Positions 51,666 to 61,177 of a DNA stretch of 64,000 nt are shown here, in pieces. Numbering within the stretch: position 1 is the stretch's first letter; every line of letters begins with the position of its first letter. Position numbers and translations under genes: made by a program. Origin of the DNA: Snodgrassella alvi (GTDB taxonomy: Bacteria; Pseudomonadota; Gammaproteobacteria; Burkholderiales; Neisseriaceae); the NCBI RefSeq assembly GCF_002777855.1, contig NZ_MEIK01000016.1:48412-112411 (forward strand). The letters run 5' to 3'. The notes under the pieces were generated by a model. That model did no database searches. It had not been told where the DNA came from and saw only the letters and a list, made by a program, of their open reading frames with translations.

Positions 51666-52214
51666 ATGCGTAATAAAAAGGCTAAATGGATACGGCACAT
51701 TAAATACAAAATGCCGACACAAGCTTCATTATTTGCCTCGCCTTGGTTTAAGCCATTCGCACGCTGGTTTGATCGACCCTATTTTTGGCAGCTTAATCGT
51801 GAACGGGCTGCTTCGGCAGTGGCTGTTGGAATGTTTTGTGGTCTGATGCCGGGTCCAACACAATTTTTTACCGCACTTATTGTGGCTTACCTTGTTCGTA
51901 CACATTTACCACTGGCATTGTTAACTACACTCTATACTAATCCGTTAACTTATGTGCCTCTTTATTACTGTGCTTATGAAATAGGTGCCGGTCTGATGTA
52001 TGGGCAATGGGGTGTAGAAATGCCTGCCTTGCCGGCTTTAACCATTGGTCATCTGGGTTCGGAGCTGTGGCAATGGGTGATACAATTTGGCAAACCTTTG
52101 CTTGTTGGCGTACCTGTACTAGGGATGATTCTGGCTACTCTTGGCTATTTTTTGGTCTGGAATGGTTGGAATTGGGTAGCGTACAGAAAAACACACCGTA
52201 ATATCCGGAATTAA
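51666..52214 (+). CDS. DUF2062-family membrane protein
   Basis: 182 residues. GAGAG lies six bases before the ATG. A basic N-terminus is followed by three to four hydrophobic segments, with GMFCGLMPGPTQF and LYTNPLTYVPLYY as the typical DUF2062 marks. The function of this family is unknown. It ends one base before the next gene starts, so the two are certainly in one transcript. Confidence 0.87.
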   Translation: MRNKKAKWIRHIKYKMPTQASLFASPWFKPFARWFDRPYFWQLNRERAASAVAVGMFCGLMPGPTQFFTALIVAYLVRTHLPLALLTTLYTNPLTYVPLYYCAYEIGAGLMYGQWGVEMPALPALTIGHLGSELWQWVIQFGKPLLVGVPVLGMILATLGYFLVWNGWNWVAYRKTHRNIRN

Positions 52215-52215
52215 T

Positions 52216-52725
52216 ATGATAGAGCGTTCGTTAACAGATAATGAATTGCGTCTGGTTACAAATTTACTTGGTCATGCAGCTAAATGGTCAGAAGTAAAGA
52301 TTGTTTTCGGAGCTTGGTGGCAGTTTCATCAGCATACAGCCATTACCTGCGGCAATCGAATTTATTTTCCAGCTTCTTATTTCACAGATGATTTTGTAGC
52401 CACCTCTTTAAGCCGGCAAGCATGGCTAATTCATGAATTAATACATGTATGGCAGAGCCAGCATGGTTTTCCGGTTTTATTGGCCGGTGTCTACCTGGCA
52501 ATGAAAGCAGGTTATCATCACCGCCGTGCCTACCGTTATCCGCCTTTGAATGAAATTAAATACTTCGGCCAGCTAAATATGGAGCAGCAGGCACAACTGG
52601 TACAAGATTATTTTCTGGCACTGGCCGGTGATAGTAGACACCATTCGCATCTACTCCATTTCCGTCGTTTGCTGAAGCCGTTTGTCAATCATCCGCATAA
52701 TCGGCGCTTACTCCCTCATTACTGA
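52216..52725 (+). CDS. Small HExxH-type putative metallopeptidase
   Basis: 169 residues. A zincin-like HELIHVWQ motif (HELIH at about residues 75-79) lies in the middle, preceded by a strand-rich segment with FPASYF. It has no signal peptide. Similar proteins are annotated as vgr-related and are short, with a single HExxH helix. Whether it cleaves peptides is unknown; a third zinc ligand is not obvious. It is translationally linked to the DUF2062 gene. Confidence 0.7.
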   Translation: MIERSLTDNELRLVTNLLGHAAKWSEVKIVFGAWWQFHQHTAITCGNRIYFPASYFTDDFVATSLSRQAWLIHELIHVWQSQHGFPVLLAGVYLAMKAGYHHRRAYRYPPLNEIKYFGQLNMEQQAQLVQDYFLALAGDSRHHSHLLHFRRLLKPFVNHPHNRRLLPHY

Positions 52726-52809
52726 ACGTACAGCAAGCCAGAATAGCCTCCGAAAGATTCCCGCACAAGCTGATATAATCTGCATTTGATTTTATTGCCG
52801 GAGTGATTC

Positions 52810-53715
52810 ATGTCTGTATTTGATGCAGCTGCACAGCAATTGCATAGTGTACGAGATTTTTTACGTTTTACTGTCAGTCAGTTTGAAGAAGCCAAACTGT
52901 TTTTCGGCCATGGAAATAATAGTGCCTATGATGAGGCTGCCTATTTGATTTTGCATACCTTACATTTGCCGCTGGATACTCTCGAGCCTTTTTTAGATGC
53001 GCGGTTACTGGATACAGAAAAAGGCACCTTGCTACATCTGGTACAGCGCCGTATCAGTGAGCGTATACCTGTAGCTTATCTAACCAATCAGGCTTGGCAG
53101 GGCGAATATGAATTCTATGTGGATGAACGTGTGATTGTGCCACGTTCATTTATTTACGAACTATTAGGCGAACCTCTGCGGTTATGGATAGAATATGACG
53201 AGCTGGTACACAGTGCACTGGATTTGTGTACTGGTAGTGGGGCGCTGGCAATCCAGATGGCGCATTGCTATCCAGATGCGGTAATTGATGCTGTTGATAT
53301 CAGTCTAGATGCGCTTGAAGTAGCCGCAATCAATGTAGAAAACTATGGATTGCAGGAACGAATTAATTTAATTCATACCGATTTATTTACTGGTATAGAC
53401 AATACGTATGATTTGATAGTTTCTAATCCGCCATATGTGGATGCAGAGTCTGTTGAGCAGCTGCCGGAAGAATATTTACATGAACCTGAGCTGGCACTTG
53501 GCAGTGGTGAAGATGGGCTGGATGTAACCAGACAAATCATTCAGCAGGCTGCTCGTTATCTGAATCCTCATGGCGTATTAGTGGTAGAAATTGGTCACAA
53601 TCGAGAAATACTTGAGCAGGCATTTCCAGAGTTGCCATTTACATGGCTATCCACTAGCGGGGGCGATGGTTTTGTATTCTTGCTAAGTCGTGAACAACTG
53701 TTGGGTGAAGAATAA
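52810..53715 (+). CDS. prmB: Ribosomal protein L3 N5-glutamine methyltransferase
   Basis: 301 residues. The helical N-terminal substrate domain (about 1-105) is followed by a SAM-binding domain with LDLCTGSGALAIQMA and the catalytic SNPPYVD, which holds the glutamine side chain in this family. PrmB methylates L3, while the related PrmC acts on release factors; the N-terminus with VRDFLRF and the LYHGH-like HGNNSAYDEA region fit PrmB. Confidence 0.93.
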   Translation: MSVFDAAAQQLHSVRDFLRFTVSQFEEAKLFFGHGNNSAYDEAAYLILHTLHLPLDTLEPFLDARLLDTEKGTLLHLVQRRISERIPVAYLTNQAWQGEYEFYVDERVIVPRSFIYELLGEPLRLWIEYDELVHSALDLCTGSGALAIQMAHCYPDAVIDAVDISLDALEVAAINVENYGLQERINLIHTDLFTGIDNTYDLIVSNPPYVDAESVEQLPEEYLHEPELALGSGEDGLDVTRQIIQQAARYLNPHGVLVVEIGHNREILEQAFPELPFTWLSTSGGDGFVFLLSREQLLGEE

Positions 53716-53766
53716 ACTACACATCTATGGTCAGTTAAGCCAGTTTGGCTTCAATAAAAGTTTACT

Positions 53767-54231
53767 CTACCATTGGCTAAATGGCTTGCTGACCAGATTA
53801 CTGTTGTAATAGCGTGGATCATCTGATACCTCCTCGCCAATCCACTCTGGCAAAATAATTTCATCCTGTGCATGGTTTAGTTCCACTTCAGCCACAATCA
53901 GTCCTTGATTAATGCCTAGAAATTCATCAATCTCCCACACAAGACCATTCAATGGTATGCAATAACGATATTTTTCAATAATAGGTTGTTCGGCCAGATG
54001 CTGAATCATATATCGTGCTTCATCCGGCGGTATAGGATATTCAAATTCTGTACGCGTAATGCCTTGAGTTGTACTTTTAATGGTTAGCCATGCTTCATTA
54101 CCACAGCAACGCACACGCACTGTGCGCTCCTTGATGGTGGAAAGGTAGCCCTGACAATAATGTTTTGCAGGTACAAGGCCCCGCCAGCCATTGCCTCTTA
54201 CCAGAAATTTACGTTCAATCTCTTTTGCCAC
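53767..54231 (-). CDS. CYTH-domain protein, probable inorganic triphosphatase
   Basis: 154 residues from the GTG at 54231, which has GAAAG at suitable distance; a TTG two codons upstream is less likely. The CYTH signature EIERKFLV (ExExK) opens the protein, with further charged strands forming a triphosphate tunnel. Length and layout resemble the Nitrosomonas europaea triphosphatase. It probably hydrolyses tripolyphosphate. Single gene; strand composition changes near here. Confidence 0.87.
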   Translation of the reverse strand: MAKEIERKFLVRGNGWRGLVPAKHYCQGYLSTIKERTVRVRCCGNEAWLTIKSTTQGITRTEFEYPIPPDEARYMIQHLAEQPIIEKYRYCIPLNGLVWEIDEFLGINQGLIVAEVELNHAQDEIILPEWIGEEVSDDPRYYNSNLVSKPFSQW

Positions 54232-54262
54232 AATCAATTTCTTTCATCTAATATATACAAGA

Positions 54263-54300
54263 AAAAGCACCAGCAACCGTGTTTTAGCTTGCTGGTGCAG
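54263..54300 (-). terminator. Rho-independent terminator of the serine hydrolase gene
   Basis: The arms GCACCAGCAA and TTGCTGGTGC are followed on the minus strand by five Ts, 25 bases past the stop of the gene that ends at 54325. Confidence 0.9.
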
Positions 54301-54324
54301 GGGTCTTAAGCTTAATAATAGCAG

Positions 54325-55644
54325 TTAAGAGGCCAGTTTGTTGGCAATGGCATTAAACATCAGTGAAGCTTCCAATGGCTGCTCCAGCATAGAAGGCTCA
54401 GCTTTCGGCCATGTAGACCACTGTACAATAACCAGTTTTTGCGCCTGATTAATCATTATAATCTGCCCGTAAATACCCAGAGCCCACATGGTATCTTTAC
54501 TGTTTAGCCCAGTTTTGGGTGCTACATCAGCAGCATTAGCCGGTACACTATTATTCCACCATTCATAACCATAAGTACCCTCTGGATGTAGCTTGCTTAC
54601 TGAATTTTTTGCCTGATTCCAGCTACGCGCATCTTTTACCCAGTTTGCCGGCAGAATTTGCTGACCATTCGGTAATTTGCCGTTATTCATCACAAACAGG
54701 CCAAATTTACCCCAATCCTCAAGTGTGGCATTAAAACCATGAGCACCAACATCATGTTTGCCTACCGCATAACTATGCCATACACCATCACGACTCATGC
54801 CAAAAGGCTGCCAGATTTTATCCTGAAGATATTTGGCAATATTTTCACCAGTGGCTTTTTCAAGAGTATCACCTAGCAACCATGCGCCACCTGAAGAATA
54901 AGACCAAGCTGTACCTGGTTTGGCGTAGGCTTTACGTTGTGGGTTTTTGACTAGATTGTTGACACAGGTATAAGTGTTGGGATGTGCTTCGCATTGGGTT
55001 AGCTGCGCAAAGTCAGATTGAGGATTGGTGTAGTCTTCGTTCCAGTTGACGCCTGAAGTATGTTGCAACAATTGACGAATTGTAACGTTTTCCCATGCAG
55101 TACCACGTACATCAGGATTATATTTGACTACCTTATCATCTAGAGATTTGATTTTACCTTCTTTAAGAGCCACACCCACTAGGGTGGATACAATCGATTT
55201 ACCTACAGACCGGGACGTCCATAAAGTCGTTGGGTTATTACCGTTGGCATAATAATCCCAAACCACTTTACCATCTTTTATAACCATCATACCGGTTACA
55301 TTGTTGCGTTTTAAATAGTCTTTCAATAGATAAGACTGGCCATGAAGTTGATAACTTACCTGATTAAGATTTTGTGTTGCACGTGGTAAAGGTTTACCAC
55401 CTGCTGCATGAAACACATCACCAGCATACGAGCGGTAATCATTACGAAAACCAATTGCACGCTGCTGCTGATTCCATGTCAGCATGTTTTTAACATTTGG
55501 CAGTTTTTTGTCAACAGGTGTAGGGCAGTTATTCAGATGTAGCGTTTTGCAATTATTCTGAATTGTGTTTGCCTGAGTGTTAAACGCAGCTGAAAGACAT
55601 AACGTTAATAGCGCTATTTTTATTGTTTTTAAAGAAGAGTGCAT
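54325..55644 (-). CDS. Exported serine hydrolase, beta-lactamase/6-aminohexanoate-dimer hydrolase type
   Basis: 439 residues with a signal peptide (about 1-25, ending NTQA), so probably periplasmic. The SxxK motif is in WTSRSVGKSIVS and the YxS element in AWSYSSGG. The general fold is the class C beta-lactamase superfamily, and the arrangement matches the NylB-type branch. It may be a carboxylesterase or D-alanyl-D-amino-acid hydrolase. Nothing here indicates antibiotic resistance. Confidence 0.85.
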   Translation of the reverse strand: MHSSLKTIKIALLTLCLSAAFNTQANTIQNNCKTLHLNNCPTPVDKKLPNVKNMLTWNQQQRAIGFRNDYRSYAGDVFHAAGGKPLPRATQNLNQVSYQLHGQSYLLKDYLKRNNVTGMMVIKDGKVVWDYYANGNNPTTLWTSRSVGKSIVSTLVGVALKEGKIKSLDDKVVKYNPDVRGTAWENVTIRQLLQHTSGVNWNEDYTNPQSDFAQLTQCEAHPNTYTCVNNLVKNPQRKAYAKPGTAWSYSSGGAWLLGDTLEKATGENIAKYLQDKIWQPFGMSRDGVWHSYAVGKHDVGAHGFNATLEDWGKFGLFVMNNGKLPNGQQILPANWVKDARSWNQAKNSVSKLHPEGTYGYEWWNNSVPANAADVAPKTGLNSKDTMWALGIYGQIIMINQAQKLVIVQWSTWPKAEPSMLEQPLEASLMFNAIANKLAS

Positions 55645-56024
55645 ATAAATCTCCCAAAAAATATCACAACTATAAAAAGTAATGCATCGCTAATATATTT
55701 AAAAGCGATAATAACATTATCTTACTTTTAAAATAGAGTTGTAAATATGTTAATAAATTATATTTTAATGGATATAGTCTTATTAGAGAATAAAATCAAA
55801 GTTTTTGAATGATATTAATAAATACAATTTTGAAAATTAATAATTTTAATTATTTAAACGAATATAGTTTAGATATTGGAATACATTAATGAGAATTTAT
55901 TTTTAAGATTGATGAGAAATCAGTCAATAAAAAAGATGTACTTAGAGACTGACAATTTTATGAACCATCAATCAAATTTTGATCATAAAAAAATTATGCT
56001 TATACAATTGTTATGCATTATTAA
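55645..56024. other. AT-rich intergenic region, upstream of the serine hydrolase
   Basis: About 380 bases, very A/T-rich, with no convincing gene. It separates the divergently placed end of clpB from the serine hydrolase start, and so holds the latter's promoter. The short frame at 55876-56103 runs through the clpB terminator and is not real. Confidence 0.55.
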
Positions 56025-56056
56025 AAAGAAACCTGCTTTTGAGCAGGTTTCTTTTA
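56025..56056 (-). terminator. Rho-independent terminator of clpB
   Basis: The arms AAGAAACCTGCT and AGCAGGTTTCTT are followed on the minus strand by TTTTTAAT. Confidence 0.92.
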
Positions 56057-56062
56057 TAACAA

Positions 56063-58636
56063 TCAGGCGAATGTCAGAACACCATCCTGAGCAGTTAACA
56101 TAATCGTACTGTCAGGTGCGTAATCACCGGCTAATAACTCCTTAGCCAGCGGATTTTCAATTTCCGTCTGGATAGCGCGTTTCAAAGGACGGGCACCGTA
56201 TACAGGGTCAAAGCCCACTTTAGCCAGTACATCCAGAGCAGCATCGTCAACTTGCAAGTGCAAATCCATTTTTTCTAAGCGGTTGCGCAGCCCTGCGAGC
56301 TGAATATTCGCAATTGCACGGATATTAGACTGATTCAAACTATGGAATACCACCACTTCATCAATACGGTTTATCAGCTCAGGGCGGAAGTATTGTTTCA
56401 CTTCTTCCATTACAACCGCTTTAATGGCTTCGTAATCATCACTCACCATCTTCTGGATTTCCTGACTACCAATATTAGATGTCATCACAATTACCGTGTT
56501 TTTGAAATCGACAGTACGTCCCTGTCCGTCTGTCAAACGCCCATCATCAAGTACCTGTAACAAAATGTTAAAAACATCTGGGTGGGCTTTTTCCACTTCA
56601 TCCAGTAACACAACGCTATAAGGATTACGTCGTACCTGCTCGGTCAGGAAGCCGCCTTCTTCATAACCAACATAGCCGGGAGGCGCACCAATTAGGCGTG
56701 CTACAGAGTGTTTCTCCATATATTCCGACATGTCTACACGAATAAGATGAGTTTCACTGTCAAACAGGAAGCTAGCCAGTGTTTTGCATAACTCAGTTTT
56801 ACCTACACCGGTAGGTCCAAGGAATAAAAAGCTGCCGTAAGGTTTATTAGGATCAGCCAGACCAGAACGTGAGCGGCGAATTGCATCTGCTACAGCTCTA
56901 ACAGCTTCATCCTGACCTACCACACGTTCATGCAATACTTCTTCGATTTTCAGCAGTTTTTCACGTTCACCAGCCATCATTTTCGATACAGGGATACCTG
57001 TCATACGCGATACAATTTCTGCGATTTCTTCCGAGCCAACTTTAGTGCGTAACAGTTTGTTTGGCTGAGTATCATGCTGACCGCTGTCTGCTGCCTGTAA
57101 CTGAGCTTCAAGTCGTGGCAATTCCTCATATTGCAGCTTGGCCACGTCCTCCCATTTGCCCTCACGTTTTAGTGCATCCATACGAACTTTAAGATGATCA
57201 ATCTGTTCTTTAATGGTTACACTGCCTTGGGCTTTAGCACGCTCGGCTTTCCAGATTTCATCCAGATTTGCAAATTCACGCTTAACGTTATCCAATTCTT
57301 CATCCAATAAAGCCAGACGTTTTTTACTGGCTTCGTCATCTTCCTTCACCAAAGATGCGCGCTCAATTTCCAGCTGAATTTCTCGCCGTTTCAGCTTATC
57401 CATGCTTTCCGGCATAGACTGGCTTTCCACTTTAATCAGTGAAGCAGCTTCATCAATTAGGTCAATTGCCTTATCGGGGAGAAAGCGGTCAGTAATATAG
57501 CGGTTAGACAATTCTGCTGCGGCCACAATAGCCGGATCGGTAATTTCCACACCATGATAAATTTCATACCGTTCCTGCAAGCCACGCAAAATTGCAATAG
57601 TATCTTCAACCGTAGGTTCTTTCACCAGCACCTTCTGAAAACGCCGTTCCAAGGCTGGATCTTTTTCAATGTACTGGCGGTATTCATCCAAAGTAGTTGC
57701 CCCAATACAATGCAATTCTCCACGCGCCAATGCTGGCTTGAGCATATTACCTGCATCCATGGCTCCATCAGCCTTACCAGCACCAACCAGAGTATGAATT
57801 TCATCTATAAAAATAATCGTATTGCCTTCATCTTTAGCCAAATCGTTCAATACAGCTTTAAGCCGTTCTTCAAATTCTCCTCGGAATTTAGCACCGGCAA
57901 TCAAACTCGCCAAATCCAGCATCAGCAGTCGTTTATTGCGTAGAGAGTCTGGTACTTCATTATTGACTATCCGCTGAGCCAAGCCCTCAACGATAGCAGT
58001 TTTACCTACACCCGGTTCACCAATCAGTACAGGATTATTTTTGGTACGCCGTTCCAGCACCAAAATAGTGCGCCGGATTTCATCGTCTCGTCCGATTACA
58101 GGATCCAGTTTGCCGGCACGGGCTTTTTCCGTTAAATCAGTTGTATATTTTTTCAGTGCTTCACGTTGGTCTTCTGCATTAGGATTATCCACACTTGCCC
58201 CCCCACGTACGGCATCAATAGCCATATTCAATTTATCTTCAGTAGCGCCTGCTTGTTTCAAAATACGGCCGCATTGCCCATTTTCCTGTACCGCAGCTAG
58301 CAAAAACAATTCACTGGCGATATATGCATCATTGCGCTTGGTAGCTGCCTTATCCATCAAGTTCAAAATGTGCTGTAACTCGGTACTCGGCAGAATTTCT
58401 CCGCCCTGACCAGATACCTTAGGCAAACCATTAATAGTGGTTTCAATTTGCTGTTTCACTTGTGCCAGATTGGCCCCAGCCTGTGTCAATATTGCAGCGC
58501 TGCCACTATCCACATCATCAAGCAAGGCTTTCAATATAAAAACAGCCTCAAGATATCCGGCATCCTGACCCAAAGCAATGCTCTGAGCATCCTGCAATGC
58601 CTGCTGAAACTTTGCTGTAAGCTTATCGAATCGCAT
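56063..58636 (-). CDS. clpB: ATP-dependent disaggregase ClpB
   Basis: 857 residues, the usual length. N-terminal Clp repeat domain (about 1-145), first AAA+ domain with Walker [10 protein letters not shown] near 205 and Walker B IIFIDEIH, middle coiled coil (about 400-520), and second AAA+ domain with GPTGVGKTE near 605 and [10 protein letters not shown]. It rescues aggregated proteins together with DnaK. A GAAGGA ribosome site precedes the ATG. Confidence 0.97.
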   Translation of the reverse strand: MRFDKLTAKFQQALQDAQSIALGQDAGYLEAVFILKALLDDVDSGSAAILTQAGANLAQVKQQIETTINGLPKVSGQGGEILPSTELQHILNLMDKAATKRNDAYIASELFLLAAVQENGQCGRILKQAGATEDKLNMAIDAVRGGASVDNPNAEDQREALKKYTTDLTEKARAGKLDPVIGRDDEIRRTILVLERRTKNNPVLIGEPGVGKTAIVEGLAQRIVNNEVPDSLRNKRLLMLDLASLIAGAKFRGEFEERLKAVLNDLAKDEGNTIIFIDEIHTLVGAGKADGAMDAGNMLKPALARGELHCIGATTLDEYRQYIEKDPALERRFQKVLVKEPTVEDTIAILRGLQERYEIYHGVEITDPAIVAAAELSNRYITDRFLPDKAIDLIDEAASLIKVESQSMPESMDKLKRREIQLEIERASLVKEDDEASKKRLALLDEELDNVKREFANLDEIWKAERAKAQGSVTIKEQIDHLKVRMDALKREGKWEDVAKLQYEELPRLEAQLQAADSGQHDTQPNKLLRTKVGSEEIAEIVSRMTGIPVSKMMAGEREKLLKIEEVLHERVVGQDEAVRAVADAIRRSRSGLADPNKPYGSFLFLGPTGVGKTELCKTLASFLFDSETHLIRVDMSEYMEKHSVARLIGAPPGYVGYEEGGFLTEQVRRNPYSVVLLDEVEKAHPDVFNILLQVLDDGRLTDGQGRTVDFKNTVIVMTSNIGSQEIQKMVSDDYEAIKAVVMEEVKQYFRPELINRIDEVVVFHSLNQSNIRAIANIQLAGLRNRLEKMDLHLQVDDAALDVLAKVGFDPVYGARPLKRAIQTEIENPLAKELLAGDYAPDSTIMLTAQDGVLTFA

Positions 58637-58667
58637 CAGATTTCCTTCATTAAAATTTTAATTAATA

Positions 58668-58697
58668 GATATATTGGTATTAGAAAATTAATGTCAA
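58668..58697 (-). promoter_or_regulatory. Putative promoter of clpB
   Basis: On the minus strand TTGACA (58692-58697) and TATATC (58668-58673) are separated by 18 bases, about 30 bases before the ATG. This is a sigma-70 pattern. A heat-shock sigma-32 pattern with CCCCAT was not seen. Confidence 0.45.
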
Positions 58698-59396
58698 GAC
58701 CTAGAATGGCTAAAATAGAGTCTAATTTATAACTTGCTGATTTATAAATTTAATAAATAGTGATGTTATTAACAGTCTAGATTGCTCAATTCCTCACACC
58801 TAAACAGCATTGAATTATCACTGTATTGTATTGATAGATTGTTTCCATAATGGTAGGAAACAATTGATTTTATGAACATCATCTCCCCAACTTCGGAACC
58901 AAAACTGTATCAAAATTCAAAGCATAATCAGACATGCCTCTTTCTTTAGTAACGCGCAATATTTAAAAATTAAGCAAAGTTTGTGCTACATCATAAAAAT
59001 ATAAAAATTGATATAAATCATATTGTAAAGAATATTTATATGCTAAATATATTTTATGCTGTTGGGGCAGATGCCTGACTAAAATTTCACAAAATTTGTG
59101 AGTATATCTGTGGATAACTTAAAAAAAACAAGATGAATCAATCCAATTTTAAGGTGCTTAAAATTTAAGCAGAAAAACCATCCAATATACAAACCATTCA
59201 GCAACAACAAATCAATTTCTTATTTTGAAACATAAATATCAATAGATTCATCCAATTAATTCAATGCCACTGGAGATTTGACTTGGAGCTTCAATACAAC
59301 TTGAGCATAAATTTGTCATATACTCATTTTTCCAACGCTTAAAAGATTAAATGGTGTAAAATTAATTATTATTATGAATATCAAAATAAGACAGCC
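58698..59396. other. AT-rich intergenic region between clpB and the next plus-strand gene
   Basis: About 700 bases between clpB and the small gene at 59397. Strongly A/T-rich, with no credible open frame, tRNA or repeat. Homopolymer-rich stretches dominate near 59000-59130. Confidence 0.5.
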
Positions 59397-59750
59397 ATGA
59401 GAACCGAAGAATTTAATAAGTGCCGTGAATTTCTTGAAGGGCAAATCATGCGCACGCCTGAAAACAAAGAATTAATTGCCACTTATCAAAAGCTGCTGGA
59501 GCTGAAGAGCATATACGATACTGAAATTCACATTTCCATGCTCGATAAGAAAGCTCGCAAAATGGAGTTTCAGCAACAAGTCCAGTCAGGCAGTGTTACC
59601 GTTTCAGAAACTCATGAAGACGGAATGGACATTAAAGATGATTCTCAAAATTATAACCAGCTGCAACATAACCAAACTAATTTAATGGCTAATCAGAAAA
59701 ACTGGTACAACTATCAACGGATACAGCATCATCACTTTGGCAACAATTAA
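59397..59750 (+). CDS. Hypothetical protein, helical with a Gln/Asn-rich tail
   Basis: 117 residues. The N-terminal two-thirds is charged and probably helical (EEFNKCREFLEGQI, KLLELKSIYDTE). The C-terminal third is rich in Asn, Gln and His (QNYNQLQHNQTNLM), which looks disordered. No family is recognised and there is no signal peptide. The ribosome site is weak. It is isolated, with an AT-rich spacer on each side and a very strong terminator about 60 bases downstream. It is probably real but could be a relic. Confidence 0.55.
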   Translation: MRTEEFNKCREFLEGQIMRTPENKELIATYQKLLELKSIYDTEIHISMLDKKARKMEFQQQVQSGSVTVSETHEDGMDIKDDSQNYNQLQHNQTNLMANQKNWYNYQRIQHHHFGNN

Positions 59751-59811
59751 AAAGCGTTACACGAATCGACATCATCTAGCAATAGATATTAATCATAAAG
59801 TATTAGCCATG

Positions 59812-59855
59812 AAAGGAAGTTTTTTCTTTATTAAAGAAAAAACTTCCTTTTTATA
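59812..59855 (+). terminator. Perfect 18-bp hairpin terminator after the hypothetical gene
   Basis: The arms AAAGGAAGTTTTTTCTTT and its exact inverse at 59833-59850 enclose a 3-base loop, followed by TTATATTTTA. Confidence 0.85.
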
Positions 59856-60169
59856 TTTTACTGTAATACTCAAAATAACAATGCAAGCCAAAATATATAT
59901 AAATACAACGATTCAGACACAATTAGAAAGCTAGTCAATATAAACTTCTTAATATTATGTGTGGCCACCAAACGGCATTGAGAAGAATTGATAACTACAA
60001 AGTATCCGAAAATAAAAATTCAAAACAAGCCTGAATATAAATACTCAATAAAAATTTTTTGAAAATGTACAACACATTAAAATAATTCACGGATTATATT
60101 TGCCACCTATACAAAACATAATAATAATCACTTAAAGATTAATATAAAATTTTAAATAGGGGCTGAAAA

Positions 60170-61162
60170 ATGGATTTATGGCTTGAAAATAGTGCGGGGA
60201 CAAAGGCATATTCTGCTCAATGTATTAACAAAAATTTGGTACATAAACGTGCCATCAGTGAAGTGTTTATCACTTCAATAAAATCTACCAAACAAGATCA
60301 GTTTCTAGTCACGGCACAGCTTCCGCGTACGCATATGTATTTCAATGATAATCTTACGGGATATTATGATGCGATATTGCTACAGGAAATATTTCGGCAG
60401 GCAGCCATTAGCATCACACATCAATTCTATCAGATACCATTTTCCAATATTTTCATCATTGATAATACACAATTGCAAATTAAATATCATCAATTGTTAA
60501 AAATGATTAACCATCCAGCTGATGTGTTTATAGAAATTAAAATACTGACATTTAAAACCAAACGCGATACTTTAACCGGTCTAACATTAAGTGAACAACT
60601 TTATATTAACAATCTACCGTGTGCTCATTCACAGACCACCCTGCACTGGCTAAACCAAGCACTATGGACCAAATTAAGAAAAAAAACAGCCATTCAATCC
60701 GTTTCGCTTGGCAACGATTATTATTCTGAAAATTACTTTCCTCTTCCAGCATTTATGGTTGGTAAAAACCTGAGTAAAAATGTCTTAGCAACCAACCTGA
60801 TTGAAAATCACGCAACTATTCAAACAACTTTAGGTTTCGATCCCAGCTATTCGGCACTTTGTGACCATGAAGTAGACCATATTTCAGGCATGGTCTTAAT
60901 AGAGCTATGCAAACAAACAGCTCTTATTGCTATCAGAAAATGTTTTCAACTACCGGCAAATCTGCTTGAGTTAATCTCTTGCAGCCTGGATTTCAACTCC
61001 TTCTGTGAATTAGGGTCAGATGTAGATTGCGTGATAGATAAAGCAAAAATGGTACTGGATACCTCACAAGAAAATCAGACCATTACGTTCCCTATTGTGA
61101 TAAAACAGAAAGACAAAACAATGGCGAGTGTAGACGTCACCTTTAAAATTTTATCCAATTAA
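60170..61162 (+). CDS. AfsA-like A-factor biosynthesis double-hotdog protein
   Basis: 330 residues with two AfsA-type hotdog repeats. The first contains VHKRAISEVFITSI (His25), the PRTH segment around His55 and DAILLQEIFRQAAI (68-80). The second contains DHEVDHISGMVLIELCKQ (232-249). These HK, PRxH, Q/E-RQA and DHxxDH blocks are the AfsA family's conserved positions. In Streptomyces AfsA transfers a beta-ketoacyl group to dihydroxyacetone phosphate, the first step to gamma-butyrolactone signals. AGGGG lies eight bases before the ATG. A HAD phosphatase gene follows 15 bases later. Actual substrate and product are unknown. Confidence 0.75.
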   Translation: MDLWLENSAGTKAYSAQCINKNLVHKRAISEVFITSIKSTKQDQFLVTAQLPRTHMYFNDNLTGYYDAILLQEIFRQAAISITHQFYQIPFSNIFIIDNTQLQIKYHQLLKMINHPADVFIEIKILTFKTKRDTLTGLTLSEQLYINNLPCAHSQTTLHWLNQALWTKLRKKTAIQSVSLGNDYYSENYFPLPAFMVGKNLSKNVLATNLIENHATIQTTLGFDPSYSALCDHEVDHISGMVLIELCKQTALIAIRKCFQLPANLLELISCSLDFNSFCELGSDVDCVIDKAKMVLDTSQENQTITFPIVIKQKDKTMASVDVTFKILSN

Positions 61163-61177
61163 AGCAGAGTCATTATC

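Noticed and set aside
54325..55644. Antibiotic-resistance beta-lactamase
   Set aside because: The SxxK and YxS elements are common to esterases and amide hydrolases of this fold, and the layout fits the NylB-type branch better than a class C beta-lactamase.
55876..56103. Plus-strand open frame of 75 codons
   Set aside because: It runs through the clpB terminator and into clpB, lacks a ribosome site and has no family resemblance.
53716..59396. A dif site expected near the composition change
   Set aside because: No 28-base sequence close to the known XerC/XerD consensus was found. The ATTATGTTAAC stretch near 56098 is coding sequence at the end of clpB and has no XerC half.
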